NCBI RefSeq assembly: GCF_900086585.1
Contig: NZ_FLKM01000008.1
Span: forward strand, 1,685,652 to 1,749,651
Source: Emergencia timonensis
GTDB lineage: Bacteria; Bacillota; Clostridia; Peptostreptococcales; Anaerovoracaceae
Direction of reading: 5' to 3'
DNA: 64,000 nucleotides
Shown: piece by piece, positions 25,773 to 34,186 of the stretch
Position numbering within the stretch: the first letter of the stretch is position 1
How the letters are laid out: every line of letters starts with the position of its first letter
Notes under the pieces: model-generated
What the model was told of the DNA's origin: nothing
Seen by the model: only the letters and a program-made list of their open reading frames with translations
Databases searched by the model: none
Translations under genes and position numbers: made by a program

Positions 25773-28700
25773 ATGGAACATATCATAACCAGGCGCCGCG
25801 GCTTTCGCAAGCTGTTGGCGTTTTTGCTTTGTATGGCAAGCATTTTGGGGCTTCTTCCGGCTCAGGCTTTTGCCATGTCTGTCGGACAAACGGCAAGCTC
25901 CTGGCTGGGCGACCAGTATGTGGGCTCTGATGGAAACCACTACCGCGCCCCGGCACCTTACACCTATCTTGCCTACCATGCAGACGGAACCATCGACGTA
26001 CACACCAGTTCCGGGGGCAATGCTTACCGGCACTATATGCTGACGGATTCTGACGGGATCAGCCATCAGGTTTACTGTGTGGAGAGCGGGATTCCTTACC
26101 ATACTTCGGAAAACACCTATGTTTCAGAAAGCGGGACCAACAGCCAATACCTGAACCTGCTTCCTGCCGAGGCAAGGAGGGGGATCACCCTGACTGCGAT
26201 CTATGGCTGGAAACCCGGTGCGACGCTCCCTGTTTCCGGGATCAACGAGGATGACTATAAGATGGCAACCCAGATCATCCTTTGGGAATACCAGCAGCAG
26301 CTTAGAAGCGATCCGTACAACCGCCACGGAAACGGCCACGCAGATGGTGACCAGTATTTCAGCGTGATCGCCGGACGACCGGCTGAAAAAGCCTATGACT
26401 GGATTCTGGCACAGGTCGCTTCCCATTCCACAGTCCCTTCCTTTACTTCTTCTAAGAAAAGCGAAGCACCGGAACTGGAACTGAAATGGGATGTAGAAAA
26501 AAAGGTCTATACCCTGACGGTCACAGATACCAACAACTTGAAGATCGACCTGGAGGCTTTGAAAGGCAGCGGCGTTTCTGTGACAAGAAACGGAAATGAA
26601 TACACCTTTACCAGCAGGCAGATGATGATGGACCCGGTGCTGTTTGAATTCCGAAAGAATATCCCGGTGGCAAATGACATGCTGATCTGGGGCAGACCAG
26701 GCTACCAGACCATGATGACCGGCGCCAGCGATCCGGTTTCCTTCTTTGTAAAGATCAAAACGGAAACTTACGGTACTGCAAAACTTGTCAAGACCAGTGA
26801 GGACGGCATTGTTTCCGGTATCACCTTCCATATTTCCGGTACGGACATTTTGGGAAATGAAGTCAATGAGGAAGTCACGACCGGAGAAAACGGCCAGATT
26901 GAAAAGAAGCTCCTGCCGGGAACCTATCTGGTAAAAGAGCTGCCGGTGGACCGCTATGTGACCCCTTCCGCACAGTACGTGACCATTGAAAGCGGGCAAA
27001 CTTCTTCGGTACATTTCAGCAATATCCTGAAGAAGTTCCGCGTCCATGTGGTAAAGAGCGACGCTGATACCGGAAATGCCCAGGGGGACGCCACGCTTGC
27101 AGGGGCGACCTATGGGATCTTCCGTGATGGCGAACTGATCGACACTTATACTACCGGGCCGGATGGCAGCTTTATGACTCGCTATTATGTGTGCGGGGAT
27201 AACTGGACGATCCGGGAGATCGAACCGAGCACCGGGTATCTTCTGAATGAAACCGTTTATGAAGTGGGTGCATCCCCTTCCCTGTATGAAGTGGAACTCA
27301 ATACCACAGAAAATCAGGTGACGGAAACGGTTATTTACGGAAATATCCAGCTTGTCAAGCACACCGATGACCTGGACCCGGATGTGCCTGAGGGCGAAAA
27401 TACCGACGATCCCAATGCCGGTATCATCGAACGCCCGGAAGCAGGCGCAGTCTTTGAAATTTACTTAAAGGCAGCCGGAAGCTATGACGCGGCAAAGGAA
27501 AGTGAACGCGACCTTCTTACCACGGATGCGGATGGTTTTGCTTCCAGTAAACCGCTTCCGTATGGGCATTATACGGTCCATCAAATCGCAGGCGAGGAAG
27601 GCAAAGCCTTTGTCCCGGACTTTACGGTATTCATTTCCTCTGACGGAAAGACTTACAGCTATATCCTGAACAACCGCACCATCACAGCCCGTCTGAAAGT
27701 TGAAAAATGTGACGCAGAGACCGGAAAGATTATCCCTGTGACCGGAACCGGTTTTCAGATCAAGGATCTTTCCACCGGGGAATTTATCACCCAGACCGTC
27801 TACTATCCGAACCCGGAAACACTGAATACCTTCTATGTTTCTGACGAGGGCTGGCTGATGCTGCCGGAGCCTTTGGCCGCCGGGGATTATGAACTTTATG
27901 AGGTAGCTGCTCCTTACGGCTATGTGCTTTCCGACCAGCCGGTACCGTTTACCATTGACGGCAGCGAGGCGGTTGTGACGGTCACGCAGTACAATATGCC
28001 GCAGAAAGGCCAGCTTACCATCACAAAGACCGGAGAAGTATTTGCTTCTGTCCAGGAAAACGACGGACTGTACCAACCGGTATATGAGGTTGCCGGACTT
28101 CCTGGAGCGGTCTATGATGTGATCGCAGATGAAGATATTTATACCGGTGACGGTACCTTGCGGGCAGAAAAAGATACGGTTGTGGAAACACTTACGACCG
28201 GCGAGGACGGCACAGCGAAAAGCGGGTCTCTCTATCTTGGCCGTTATCGTCTGGAGGAACGTCAGGCGCCTTCCGGCTGTGTGTTGAATCCTCAACCGGA
28301 ATATGTGGAACTGACCTATGCGGGTGAGACCATAGAGGTTACACAGACAGCGGCCGGTCTTTATGACGAACGCCAGAAAGTGGATGTCACACTTTTCAAG
28401 GCAATGGAGACCGATGACCTGTTCGGTCTTGGCATGAACGAGGAATATAAGGATATTTCCTTTGGACTTTATGCTTCCGCAGACCTGACGGCGGCAGATG
28501 GCAGCGTAATCCCGGCAGGTGGACTTCTGGAAGTGGTCTCTGTTTCGTCTGAGGAATCCGGCGGTTACAGCGCTTCCTTCGCTTCCGACCTGCCTTTTGG
28601 CAGCTATTATGTCAAGGAACGCACAACCAACGGCGCCTATATCCTTTCGGATCAGGAATATCCGGTTGTCTTTGAGTATGCTGGTCAGGAAACCGCCCTG

Positions 28701-30683
28701 GTACAGATCCTTGTCAATGAAGGCGAGGCTGTTTCCAATGAACTTCTCCGTGGGCGTGTAGACGGTGTAAAAGTCGGGGAAAACCCGGAAGGCGGCGAGG
28801 ATGTCACGCTTGCCGGTGCGCTCATGGGTCTGTTTAGACCTGATACCGAAGAATTTACTGAAGAAAATGCGCTGCTTACTGCTATTACCGGAAAAGACGG
28901 CAGTTTTTCCTTTGAGAACATTCCTTACGGACACTGGATCGTCAAGGAGATCTCTGCCCCTGACCTTTATACGGTAAGCCCGCAGCAGCACCATGTATAT
29001 ATCGGTGCAGACGGACAGCATATCGAGATCCGTGTGGAAAACACCCTGATCCGCGGCAGTGTGCAGGTAACTAAAACCGAAGCTGTGGAGGAACCGTCCC
29101 CTGTGGAAAAGGAGGATAAGAAAGACAAGAATTCTTTCCTGCGCTTCCTGCCCGGTGCAGTGTTCGACCTGTATGCGGATTCCAACGCCAACCAGGAATA
29201 TGATCCTGACGATCAAAAGATCGGTACGCTGAAAGAAACCGATGCAGGCTATCATACGGCGGAAAACCTTCTGGCTGGCGGCTACTTTATCAAAGAAAGC
29301 AAAGCGCCGGAGGGCTATCAGCCTGACTCAAACGCTTACTATTTTTCCATCACAGAAGATGGACAGGTCGCAGTTGTGGAAAATGGAGAAGCCGGGCACG
29401 GGTTTACCAATGAGGCTTACCGCGGCAACTTAAAGATCACAAAGGATTCCAGCGACGGGCGCAAAGATGGTTTTGCCATCGAGGTTAAGAGTGCGGACGG
29501 CTCCTACTGCGAGACATTCACCACTCCAAAATCCGGCGTGATTGAAGTTAAGGGCCTTCGTGTCGGTATTTATACCGTAACAGAAGTTGCAAACCGGGCA
29601 AGCAAGGATTACATCATTCCTGATGCCGCTACGGTGGAGATCAAGGCAGATCAGACATCTACAGTCCAGTTCTTTAATGAAAAACCGGAAAAGCCGGATA
29701 ACCCAAAGAACCCGGAAAAGCCTTCTGTTCCCTCCAATCCTTCCACCCCTCAAAAGCCGGTACCGCAGACCGGGGATGATCCGTATATTTTCCTGTATGG
29801 CGGACTGCTGGCAGCCGTACTGATCGGTGGCAGCGTATTTGCTGTGTATTATTTCAAAAAGGGAAAATACAGCAGGACTTCCCCGAAAAGAACGGCTGTC
29901 GGGGTTTCTGTCCTTTCACTCTGCGTTCTGGTGGCTCTTGGCAGCGGTTTTTTGGTGTTCCGTGACTTGAACCAGTATGCTGAGAGTAAAGATGCCTATC
30001 GAGATCTTGCCGGATATGTGGAAGTACCGGAGCAGACAGCTTCCCCGGAGTCGGCACCCGATCCGACAGAACCAAAACGGGACGATGCCGATATTGTCCT
30101 GCCTTCGGTAGACTTTGAAACGCTCCGTGAAAATGGACCGGACATCATCGGATGGCTTTCTCTTCCTGATACGGTGCTCAATTATCCGGTGACGCATACC
30201 GACAACAACGAGTATTACCTGAACCATCTTTATGACGGGACCTATAACAAGGTTGGCTGCCTGTTTGCCGACTATGAAAACCGGGCAGATTTTTCAGACC
30301 GCAATACGATCATTTACGGTCATAATATGCGGGATGGTTCCATGTTTGCCTTGCTGAACCGGTACGATGAACAAAGTTACTTTGATACTCACAGGCAGAT
30401 GTATCTCGTTACTCCGAAGGGGGGTTATGTCATGGAGATCTTTACGGCATTTGCAGCAAAACCGGAAGAATCCGGCAGTAAAACTTCTCCCTGGCAGCTT
30501 TCCTGGAAGGATGACGGTGCTTATACTACCTGGCTTACAGCTATGAAGGAACGTTCTGCGGTGGAAAGTGATGTGACTGTGACCTGCAGCGATAAGGTAC
30601 TGACCCTTTCTACCTGTACGCCGGGCGGCACAGGACGCTTTCTTGTCATGGGAAAACTCGTGAAAGTAGATAACGAAATATAG
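25773..30683 (+). CDS. Thioester/SpaA-repeat pilin-like adhesin fused to a class B sortase
   Basis: 1636 residues in one frame. Order: signal peptide (1-34); a thioester domain with candidate Cys102 (QVYCVESG) and Gln167 (ATQIILWEYQ); about nine SpaA/Cna-B repeats (about 255-1310; openings such as GTAKLVKTSEDG, ARLKVEKCDAETG, GNLKITKDSSDG); a Pro/Lys linker; a sorting-like VPQTGDD near 1330-1336; a membrane span, KKGKYSRTSPKR, a second span; then a class B sortase with His1517 (YGHNM), Cys1615 (LSTC) and Arg1622 (GGTGRF). Usually pilin and SrtB are separate neighbouring genes in such elements. The double span would place both parts outside the cell. No in-frame ATG with a binding site is seen at the junction. 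Likely role: mating contact or host adhesion. Confidence 0.9.
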   Translation: MEHIITRRRGFRKLLAFLLCMASILGLLPAQAFAMSVGQTASSWLGDQYVGSDGNHYRAPAPYTYLAYHADGTIDVHTSSGGNAYRHYMLTDSDGISHQVYCVESGIPYHTSENTYVSESGTNSQYLNLLPAEARRGITLTAIYGWKPGATLPVSGINEDDYKMATQIILWEYQQQLRSDPYNRHGNGHADGDQYFSVIAGRPAEKAYDWILAQVASHSTVPSFTSSKKSEAPELELKWDVEKKVYTLTVTDTNNLKIDLEALKGSGVSVTRNGNEYTFTSRQMMMDPVLFEFRKNIPVANDMLIWGRPGYQTMMTGASDPVSFFVKIKTETYGTAKLVKTSEDGIVSGITFHISGTDILGNEVNEEVTTGENGQIEKKLLPGTYLVKELPVDRYVTPSAQYVTIESGQTSSVHFSNILKKFRVHVVKSDADTGNAQGDATLAGATYGIFRDGELIDTYTTGPDGSFMTRYYVCGDNWTIREIEPSTGYLLNETVYEVGASPSLYEVELNTTENQVTETVIYGNIQLVKHTDDLDPDVPEGENTDDPNAGIIERPEAGAVFEIYLKAAGSYDAAKESERDLLTTDADGFASSKPLPYGHYTVHQIAGEEGKAFVPDFTVFISSDGKTYSYILNNRTITARLKVEKCDAETGKIIPVTGTGFQIKDLSTGEFITQTVYYPNPETLNTFYVSDEGWLMLPEPLAAGDYELYEVAAPYGYVLSDQPVPFTIDGSEAVVTVTQYNMPQKGQLTITKTGEVFASVQENDGLYQPVYEVAGLPGAVYDVIADEDIYTGDGTLRAEKDTVVETLTTGEDGTAKSGSLYLGRYRLEERQAPSGCVLNPQPEYVELTYAGETIEVTQTAAGLYDERQKVDVTLFKAMETDDLFGLGMNEEYKDISFGLYASADLTAADGSVIPAGGLLEVVSVSSEESGGYSASFASDLPFGSYYVKERTTNGAYILSDQEYPVVFEYAGQETALVQILVNEGEAVSNELLRGRVDGVKVGENPEGGEDVTLAGALMGLFRPDTEEFTEENALLTAITGKDGSFSFENIPYGHWIVKEISAPDLYTVSPQQHHVYIGADGQHIEIRVENTLIRGSVQVTKTEAVEEPSPVEKEDKKDKNSFLRFLPGAVFDLYADSNANQEYDPDDQKIGTLKETDAGYHTAENLLAGGYFIKESKAPEGYQPDSNAYYFSITEDGQVAVVENGEAGHGFTNEAYRGNLKITKDSSDGRKDGFAIEVKSADGSYCETFTTPKSGVIEVKGLRVGIYTVTEVANRASKDYIIPDAATVEIKADQTSTVQFFNEKPEKPDNPKNPEKPSVPSNPSTPQKPVPQTGDDPYIFLYGGLLAAVLIGGSVFAVYYFKKGKYSRTSPKRTAVGVSVLSLCVLVALGSGFLVFRDLNQYAESKDAYRDLAGYVEVPEQTASPESAPDPTEPKRDDADIVLPSVDFETLRENGPDIIGWLSLPDTVLNYPVTHTDNNEYYLNHLYDGTYNKVGCLFADYENRADFSDRNTIIYGHNMRDGSMFALLNRYDEQSYFDTHRQMYLVTPKGGYVMEIFTAFAAKPEESGSKTSPWQLSWKDDGAYTTWLTAMKERSAVESDVTVTCSDKVLTLSTCTPGGTGRFLVMGKLVKVDNEI

Positions 30684-30692
30684 ATTTTAGAC

Positions 30693-30718
30693 GGTGCGGG
30701 GGCAAAAGCTCCCGCACC
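30693..30718 (+). terminator. Hairpin after the adhesin-sortase gene
   Basis: Perfect 8-bp stem GGTGCGGG/CCCGCACC (30693-30700 with 30711-30718) ten bases after the stop. Only a poor T tract follows, so it may be an RNA-stabilising hairpin or weak terminator. Confidence 0.55.
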
Positions 30719-30745
30719 TGCTGTTTACAAGGAGGATTTTATTTT

Positions 30746-31228
30746 ATGGTAAATACCATGATTTCCATTCCCGGCTATGTCCATCTTTACCGCTCGCTTT
30801 TGCGGTTTTACGACATGCCGGAAAATGAAGTCCGGGAAATGCTCTATCTTCTGAATACGGCAAACCTGGACTGCTATGAGTATTATCACCCGGACCGCAG
30901 TGTGATCCAGAGCGGACCGGTCGCTTTTTGCGGATGGCTGGAAACGAAAGACTGCCGCCCTTACCGCACAGAGGTACAGCTTTACAAATCGCTGCTGTTT
31001 TTGAAGCGCAGCATTGACCGTGACCTGATCGTATCAGCTCAAAGGGAGGCTCTGCAAACCCTGCGCTGTATTATCTCCAATCTGGAATACCGCTTTTATA
31101 AAGCCTATGGCATGGAGATCGAGGACAAACGCACGGTCTATGGGGAATGTACCTACCGTCTGGTTCCCAGGGAGGATGAACCCAGCGTGTGCCTGATGCA
31201 CGACTGGATCTACCTGCCAACTGCCTGA
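30746..31228 (+). CDS. Conserved ICE protein of unknown function
   Basis: 160 residues from an ATG after AAGGAGGATTTT. The protein is soluble, rich in Tyr, Leu and Cys (LNTANLDCYEYYHPDRS, VAFCGWLETKDCRPY). No motif I recognise. It closes the transfer operon: its stop codon lies inside the first of two TGTCAC palindromes, after which the toxin-antitoxin module begins. Confidence 0.65.
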   Translation: MVNTMISIPGYVHLYRSLLRFYDMPENEVREMLYLLNTANLDCYEYYHPDRSVIQSGPVAFCGWLETKDCRPYRTEVQLYKSLLFLKRSIDRDLIVSAQREALQTLRCIISNLEYRFYKAYGMEIEDKRTVYGECTYRLVPREDEPSVCLMHDWIYLPTA

Positions 31229-31259
31229 TGTCACGAATAATATATAAAATATGTGACAT
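31228..31259. promoter_or_regulatory. Upstream palindromic site ATGTCAC...GTGACAT
   Basis: Arms ATGTCAC (31228-31234) and GTGACAT (31253-31259) flank an AT-rich centre that contains the same AATAATATATAA run as the operator 133 bases downstream. It overlaps the stop of the upstream gene. Most likely a second binding site for the AbiEi-type repressor. Confidence 0.55.
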
Positions 31260-31353
31260 ATATGAAAACTGTACTGCCTTGCAAAATTTTTGATTTTTGA
31301 TGTATAAATCAGATTTTTAATGGGAACACTCAAAATAAGAGGAATAGGACCTA

Positions 31354-31394
31354 TTGCAATCATGTCACGAATAATATATAATATTCGTGACATG
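31354..31394 (+). promoter_or_regulatory. AbiE promoter with overlapping palindromic operator
   Basis: TTGCAA (31354-31359) and TATAAT (31377-31382) are separated by exactly 17 bases, a near-consensus promoter. The -10 box lies in the centre of a palindrome with perfect 13-bp arms, CATGTCACGAATA (31361-31373) and TATTCGTGACATG (31382-31394). A protein bound there would block the promoter. AbiEi antitoxins are known to repress their own operon through paired inverted repeats, which fits this site and the copy upstream. Confidence 0.75.
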
Positions 31395-31409
31395 AAGGGA
31401 GGCGGTATT

Positions 31410-32027
31410 GTGGACAACGGATATACAAAACGAATACGAGAGCGTGTTCTTTCTCTTGAAGATGGAACTGTTTTTGTGATGTCTGATTTTGCGGATATTG
31501 CAGATACATCCACTATTCGTCAAAGTTTAAGCCGTTTAGTGCAATCAGGAACATTGCGCCGTATTTTGAAAGGAGTTTATGAAAAACCAAAATATAGCAA
31601 ACTTCTGGATGAATATGTGGCGGCAGACCCGGAAGCGGTGGCGAACGCATTGGCACGAAGTTATCACTGGACGATTGCCCCATGTGGGAATACAGCATTG
31701 AACCTGTTAGGTCTTTCAACACAGGTAACAGCAGTATGGTCCTATATCAGCGATGGTCCATATAAGACCTACGAGTGGAACTCTACAAAGCTGGAATTTA
31801 AGCACCGGACCAATAAGGAGATTACCGGATTGTCCTATATGACAAGTTTGGTTATACAGGCATTAAAAACGCTTGGCAGATCGAATGTTACGCCAGAAGT
31901 CATACAGATGCTTTCCGAAAAACTGACAGACAAGGATAAACAGGCTTGTTTGAAGGAAGCAACCGAGTCTACGGATTGGGTTTACGATACGATACGGCAG
32001 ATTTGTGGAGGTGAAAAGGTACAATGA
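31410..32027 (+). CDS. abiEi: AbiEi-type antitoxin and transcriptional repressor (type IV toxin-antitoxin)
   Basis: 205 residues from a GTG at 31410, preceded by GGGAGGCGG; longer frames run back through the operator and lack a binding site. The N-terminal winged helix (FVMSDFADIADTSTIRQSLSRLVQSGTLRRI) and the following GVYEKPKYS and TALNLLGLSTQ segments match AbiEi/DUF6088 antitoxins. It should bind the palindromes upstream and repress the pair, and counter the nucleotidyltransferase. Its stop overlaps the toxin start (ATGA). Confidence 0.85.
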   Translation: MDNGYTKRIRERVLSLEDGTVFVMSDFADIADTSTIRQSLSRLVQSGTLRRILKGVYEKPKYSKLLDEYVAADPEAVANALARSYHWTIAPCGNTALNLLGLSTQVTAVWSYISDGPYKTYEWNSTKLEFKHRTNKEITGLSYMTSLVIQALKTLGRSNVTPEVIQMLSEKLTDKDKQACLKEATESTDWVYDTIRQICGGEKVQ

Positions 32028-33022
32028 GAAATATAGCAAGACTTTCAGATAACGACCGCAGGGAGCTGTTCAGAAATACAGCAGATAAAATGGGGCTGAA
32101 TGATGCCATCGTGGAAAAAGACTTTTGGGTATGTTTTACGCTGGATTATTTATTTCACCGCTCACCATGGAAAGAGTCCATCACCTTTAAGGGAGGTACC
32201 AGCCTTTCAAAAGCCTTTCACCTGATCAGCCGGTTTTCAGAAGATATTGATTTGATTCTGGACTGGCGTGTATTGGGATATGGCAAAGATGAACCATGGG
32301 AGAAACGTTCCAATACAAAACAGGATGCTTTTAACAAAGAAGCCAATGTGCGTGCAGAGGTATTTCTGTCCGAAACATTCTGCCCGGCAGTCAAAGCCGG
32401 CTTATCCCAGGAAATCGGTTGTGAAGCAAATGTCTACATAGATGAAAAGGATAAACAGACGGTCATTTTCGCCTATCCGCACCTTTTTACGAATACGGCG
32501 ACTTTACAGGTGATCCGTTTAGAGATTGGTGCGCTGGCAGCGTGGACTCCTGCAAAAACAGCGCTGATCGAACCATACGCGGCAAAATATTATCCGAAGA
32601 TTTTTGAGCAAAAAGAAACCGCAATCCTTACCGTTGCCCCGGAACGGACCTTCTGGGAAAAAGCCACAATCCTGCACCATGAAGCGAACAGACCGGAACA
32701 TTTGGAAATGCCGCAGCGGTATTCCAGACATTATTATGATCTCTACCGCATGGCTGCAACACCGGTCAAAGAAGCTGCTTTTTCCAGGCTGGATCTCCTG
32801 AAGAAAGTTGTAGATTTCAAAATGAAATTCTATCCCAGAGCATGGGCGAAGTACCCGGAGGCTGTGCCGGGCACATTAAAATTACTCCCGCCGGAATATC
32901 GGTTCGCAGCATTGGAAACGGACTATAACTCTATGCAGGATATGTTGTATGGGGATATTCCGACATTTGAGACAGTCATAGCAGCGGTCCAGGAACTGGA
33001 AAAAGAGATCAATACACTATAA
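32024..33022 (+). CDS. abiEii: AbiEii-type nucleotidyltransferase toxin
   Basis: 332 residues, ATG overlapping the antitoxin stop. The nucleotidyltransferase core is clear: FKGGTSLSKAFHLI followed by RFSEDIDLIL, giving the GS...DxD metal-binding pattern. A conserved AIVEKDFWV precedes it, and ERTFWEKATILHHEA matches the C-terminal part of the AbiEii family. Such toxins transfer nucleotides (onto tRNA in related enzymes), arrest growth, and give phage abortive infection or element stability. Terminated by a strong hairpin at 33046. Confidence 0.9.
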   Translation: MRNIARLSDNDRRELFRNTADKMGLNDAIVEKDFWVCFTLDYLFHRSPWKESITFKGGTSLSKAFHLISRFSEDIDLILDWRVLGYGKDEPWEKRSNTKQDAFNKEANVRAEVFLSETFCPAVKAGLSQEIGCEANVYIDEKDKQTVIFAYPHLFTNTATLQVIRLEIGALAAWTPAKTALIEPYAAKYYPKIFEQKETAILTVAPERTFWEKATILHHEANRPEHLEMPQRYSRHYYDLYRMAATPVKEAAFSRLDLLKKVVDFKMKFYPRAWAKYPEAVPGTLKLLPPEYRFAALETDYNSMQDMLYGDIPTFETVIAAVQELEKEINTL

Positions 33023-33045
33023 ACAATTACATATCCATTTATTTG

Positions 33046-33087
33046 CCGGCTATTCTAAGATGCTTTAGAATAGCCGGTTTCTTGTTT
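33046..33087 (+). terminator. Terminator of the AbiE operon
   Basis: Perfect 13-bp stem CCGGCTATTCTAA/TTAGAATAGCCGG (33046-33058 with 33065-33077) with a short loop, followed by TTTCTTGTTTT. A strong rho-independent terminator between the toxin and the thymidylate cassette. Confidence 0.85.
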
Positions 33088-33105
33088 TCAAAGGAGGGAT
33101 GCTAT

Positions 33106-33423
33106 ATTACGCAAAATGAAGTCAATGCCGTTTTTGACGAACAGGTGCGGCTCTGTGCTGATACCTTGAAACGGAAAACCAAAGAATACACCGGGGATGA
33201 CCCGGACCGGCTGGGTGCATTTAAGGCAGCGGCAGCTTTACAGCACACAACGCCCCAGCGTGCCCTTGCCGGTATGCTGGCAAAGCATATTGTTTCTCTG
33301 TACGATATGTGCTTTGCCGAGGAAACGGTTTACCCGATGGACACATGGGACGAAAAGATCACAGACAGTCTGAACTATCTGTTCTTACTGAAAGCGATTG
33401 TAAAGGAGGGACATACCAATTAA
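33106..33423 (+). CDS. Small helical phage-like protein in thymidylate cassette (apparent ATT start)
   Basis: 105 residues. AAGGAGG at 33091-33097 is eight bases before an in-frame ATT at 33106. The only nearby ATG (33099) is out of frame and opens six codons. The frame then reads TQNEVNAVFDEQVRLC, so I propose a non-AUG start. The sequence has KRKTKEYTGDDPDRLGAFKAAA and a C-terminal EKITDSLNYLFLLKAIV, a pattern known from phage-encoded proteins of nucleotide metabolism, all helical. Function not established; its position directly before thyX and dut suggests a role in nucleotide pools. Its TAA overlaps the next start. Confidence 0.65.
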   Translation: MTQNEVNAVFDEQVRLCADTLKRKTKEYTGDDPDRLGAFKAAAALQHTTPQRALAGMLAKHIVSLYDMCFAEETVYPMDTWDEKITDSLNYLFLLKAIVKEGHTN

Positions 33424-34186
33424 ACGAATCGAAGTAAAAATTTTGAACTGCCAGGCGGTAGCGGAAGCAGAAAAAAACATGGTCTTTGCGGCAAGGCTTA
33501 CCCAGCAGGGACATAAGATTGCCTCAATGGACGACCTGATGGAGCTCTACGAAAAATCATTCAGCGTTCAGACAGTAGCAGCTATGGGGGCGCTTCCCCA
33601 TCCTACCATCCAGAAATTTGCGGTGATCACGGTAGCCATTGTCTGCGCCAGCAGGCGTTTTCTGGCGCAGATCACCCGCCACCAGAACGAAGTAAAATTT
33701 ATGAGTGCATCGCTGCAGTACAGCAACTATACGGGACAGGCGGATTTCGCTGTCCCGTATTCTATTATGACGGCTCCGGCAGTGGTACGGGAATTGTACT
33801 TAAAAAGCTGTAATGAAAGCATGGAATGTTATGAAACCCTGTGCACTGCCGGAAGCGGGCACGATGCGGCCGGCTATGCCACGCCCCAGGGATTACGGAA
33901 TGTACTGCTCATCAGCGCCACCCCTTATCAGTGGAAACATATCATCAGCCAGCGGGTATGCCGGAGAAATACAGATGAAACAAGGATCGTGCTGCTAAAG
34001 GTCTGGAAAGAACTTTATGAACTAAGCCCTGCTTTGTTTGCCCCATCACTGACCGGGCCTTTTTGTCAGATGGATCGATGTCTGGAAGGTAAAATGACCT
34101 GCGGACGAAAACTGCAGGCAGATATGACGCCAGAGGATATTTTAGAAAAAGATTATCCTGCTCTTTGGGAAGGAGGCTGCCGATGA
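33419..34186 (+). CDS. thyX: FAD-dependent thymidylate synthase ThyX (apparent ATT start)
   Basis: 255 residues if started at ATT 33419, nine bases after AAGGAGG (33403-33409) and overlapping the previous stop as ATTAA. A TTG at 33443 is the first conventional choice but would drop the KRIEVKIL strand and lie 33 bases from the site. The ThyX signature is RHQNEVKFMSASLQY (related to RHRxxSxxxxSxR), and the C-terminal RRNTDETRIVL supplies substrate-binding residues. ThyX makes dTMP from dUMP using methylenetetrahydrofolate, FAD and NADPH. Overlaps dut by four bases. Confidence 0.85.
   Translation: MKRIEVKILNCQAVAEAEKNMVFAARLTQQGHKIASMDDLMELYEKSFSVQTVAAMGALPHPTIQKFAVITVAIVCASRRFLAQITRHQNEVKFMSASLQYSNYTGQADFAVPYSIMTAPAVVRELYLKSCNESMECYETLCTAGSGHDAAGYATPQGLRNVLLISATPYQWKHIISQRVCRRNTDETRIVLLKVWKELYELSPALFAPSLTGPFCQMDRCLEGKMTCGRKLQADMTPEDILEKDYPALWEGGCR

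Noticed and set aside
27465..29255. 596-codon open frame on the minus strand inside the adhesin gene
   Set aside because: Antisense to well-defined SpaA repeats, no binding site, Cys/Ile/Arg-rich composition without domains; the same applies to 26124-27362, 14371-15225 and 39423-40724.
31320..31409. Longer AbiEi start at 31320 or at the ATGs in the palindrome
   Set aside because: These lie in or upstream of the promoter and operator and have no binding site; GTG 31410 follows GGGAGGCGG.
33043..33105. TTG at 33043 as start of the small thymidylate-cassette gene
   Set aside because: It would translate the terminator hairpin of the AbiE operon and lies 48 bases before the only ribosome-binding site.
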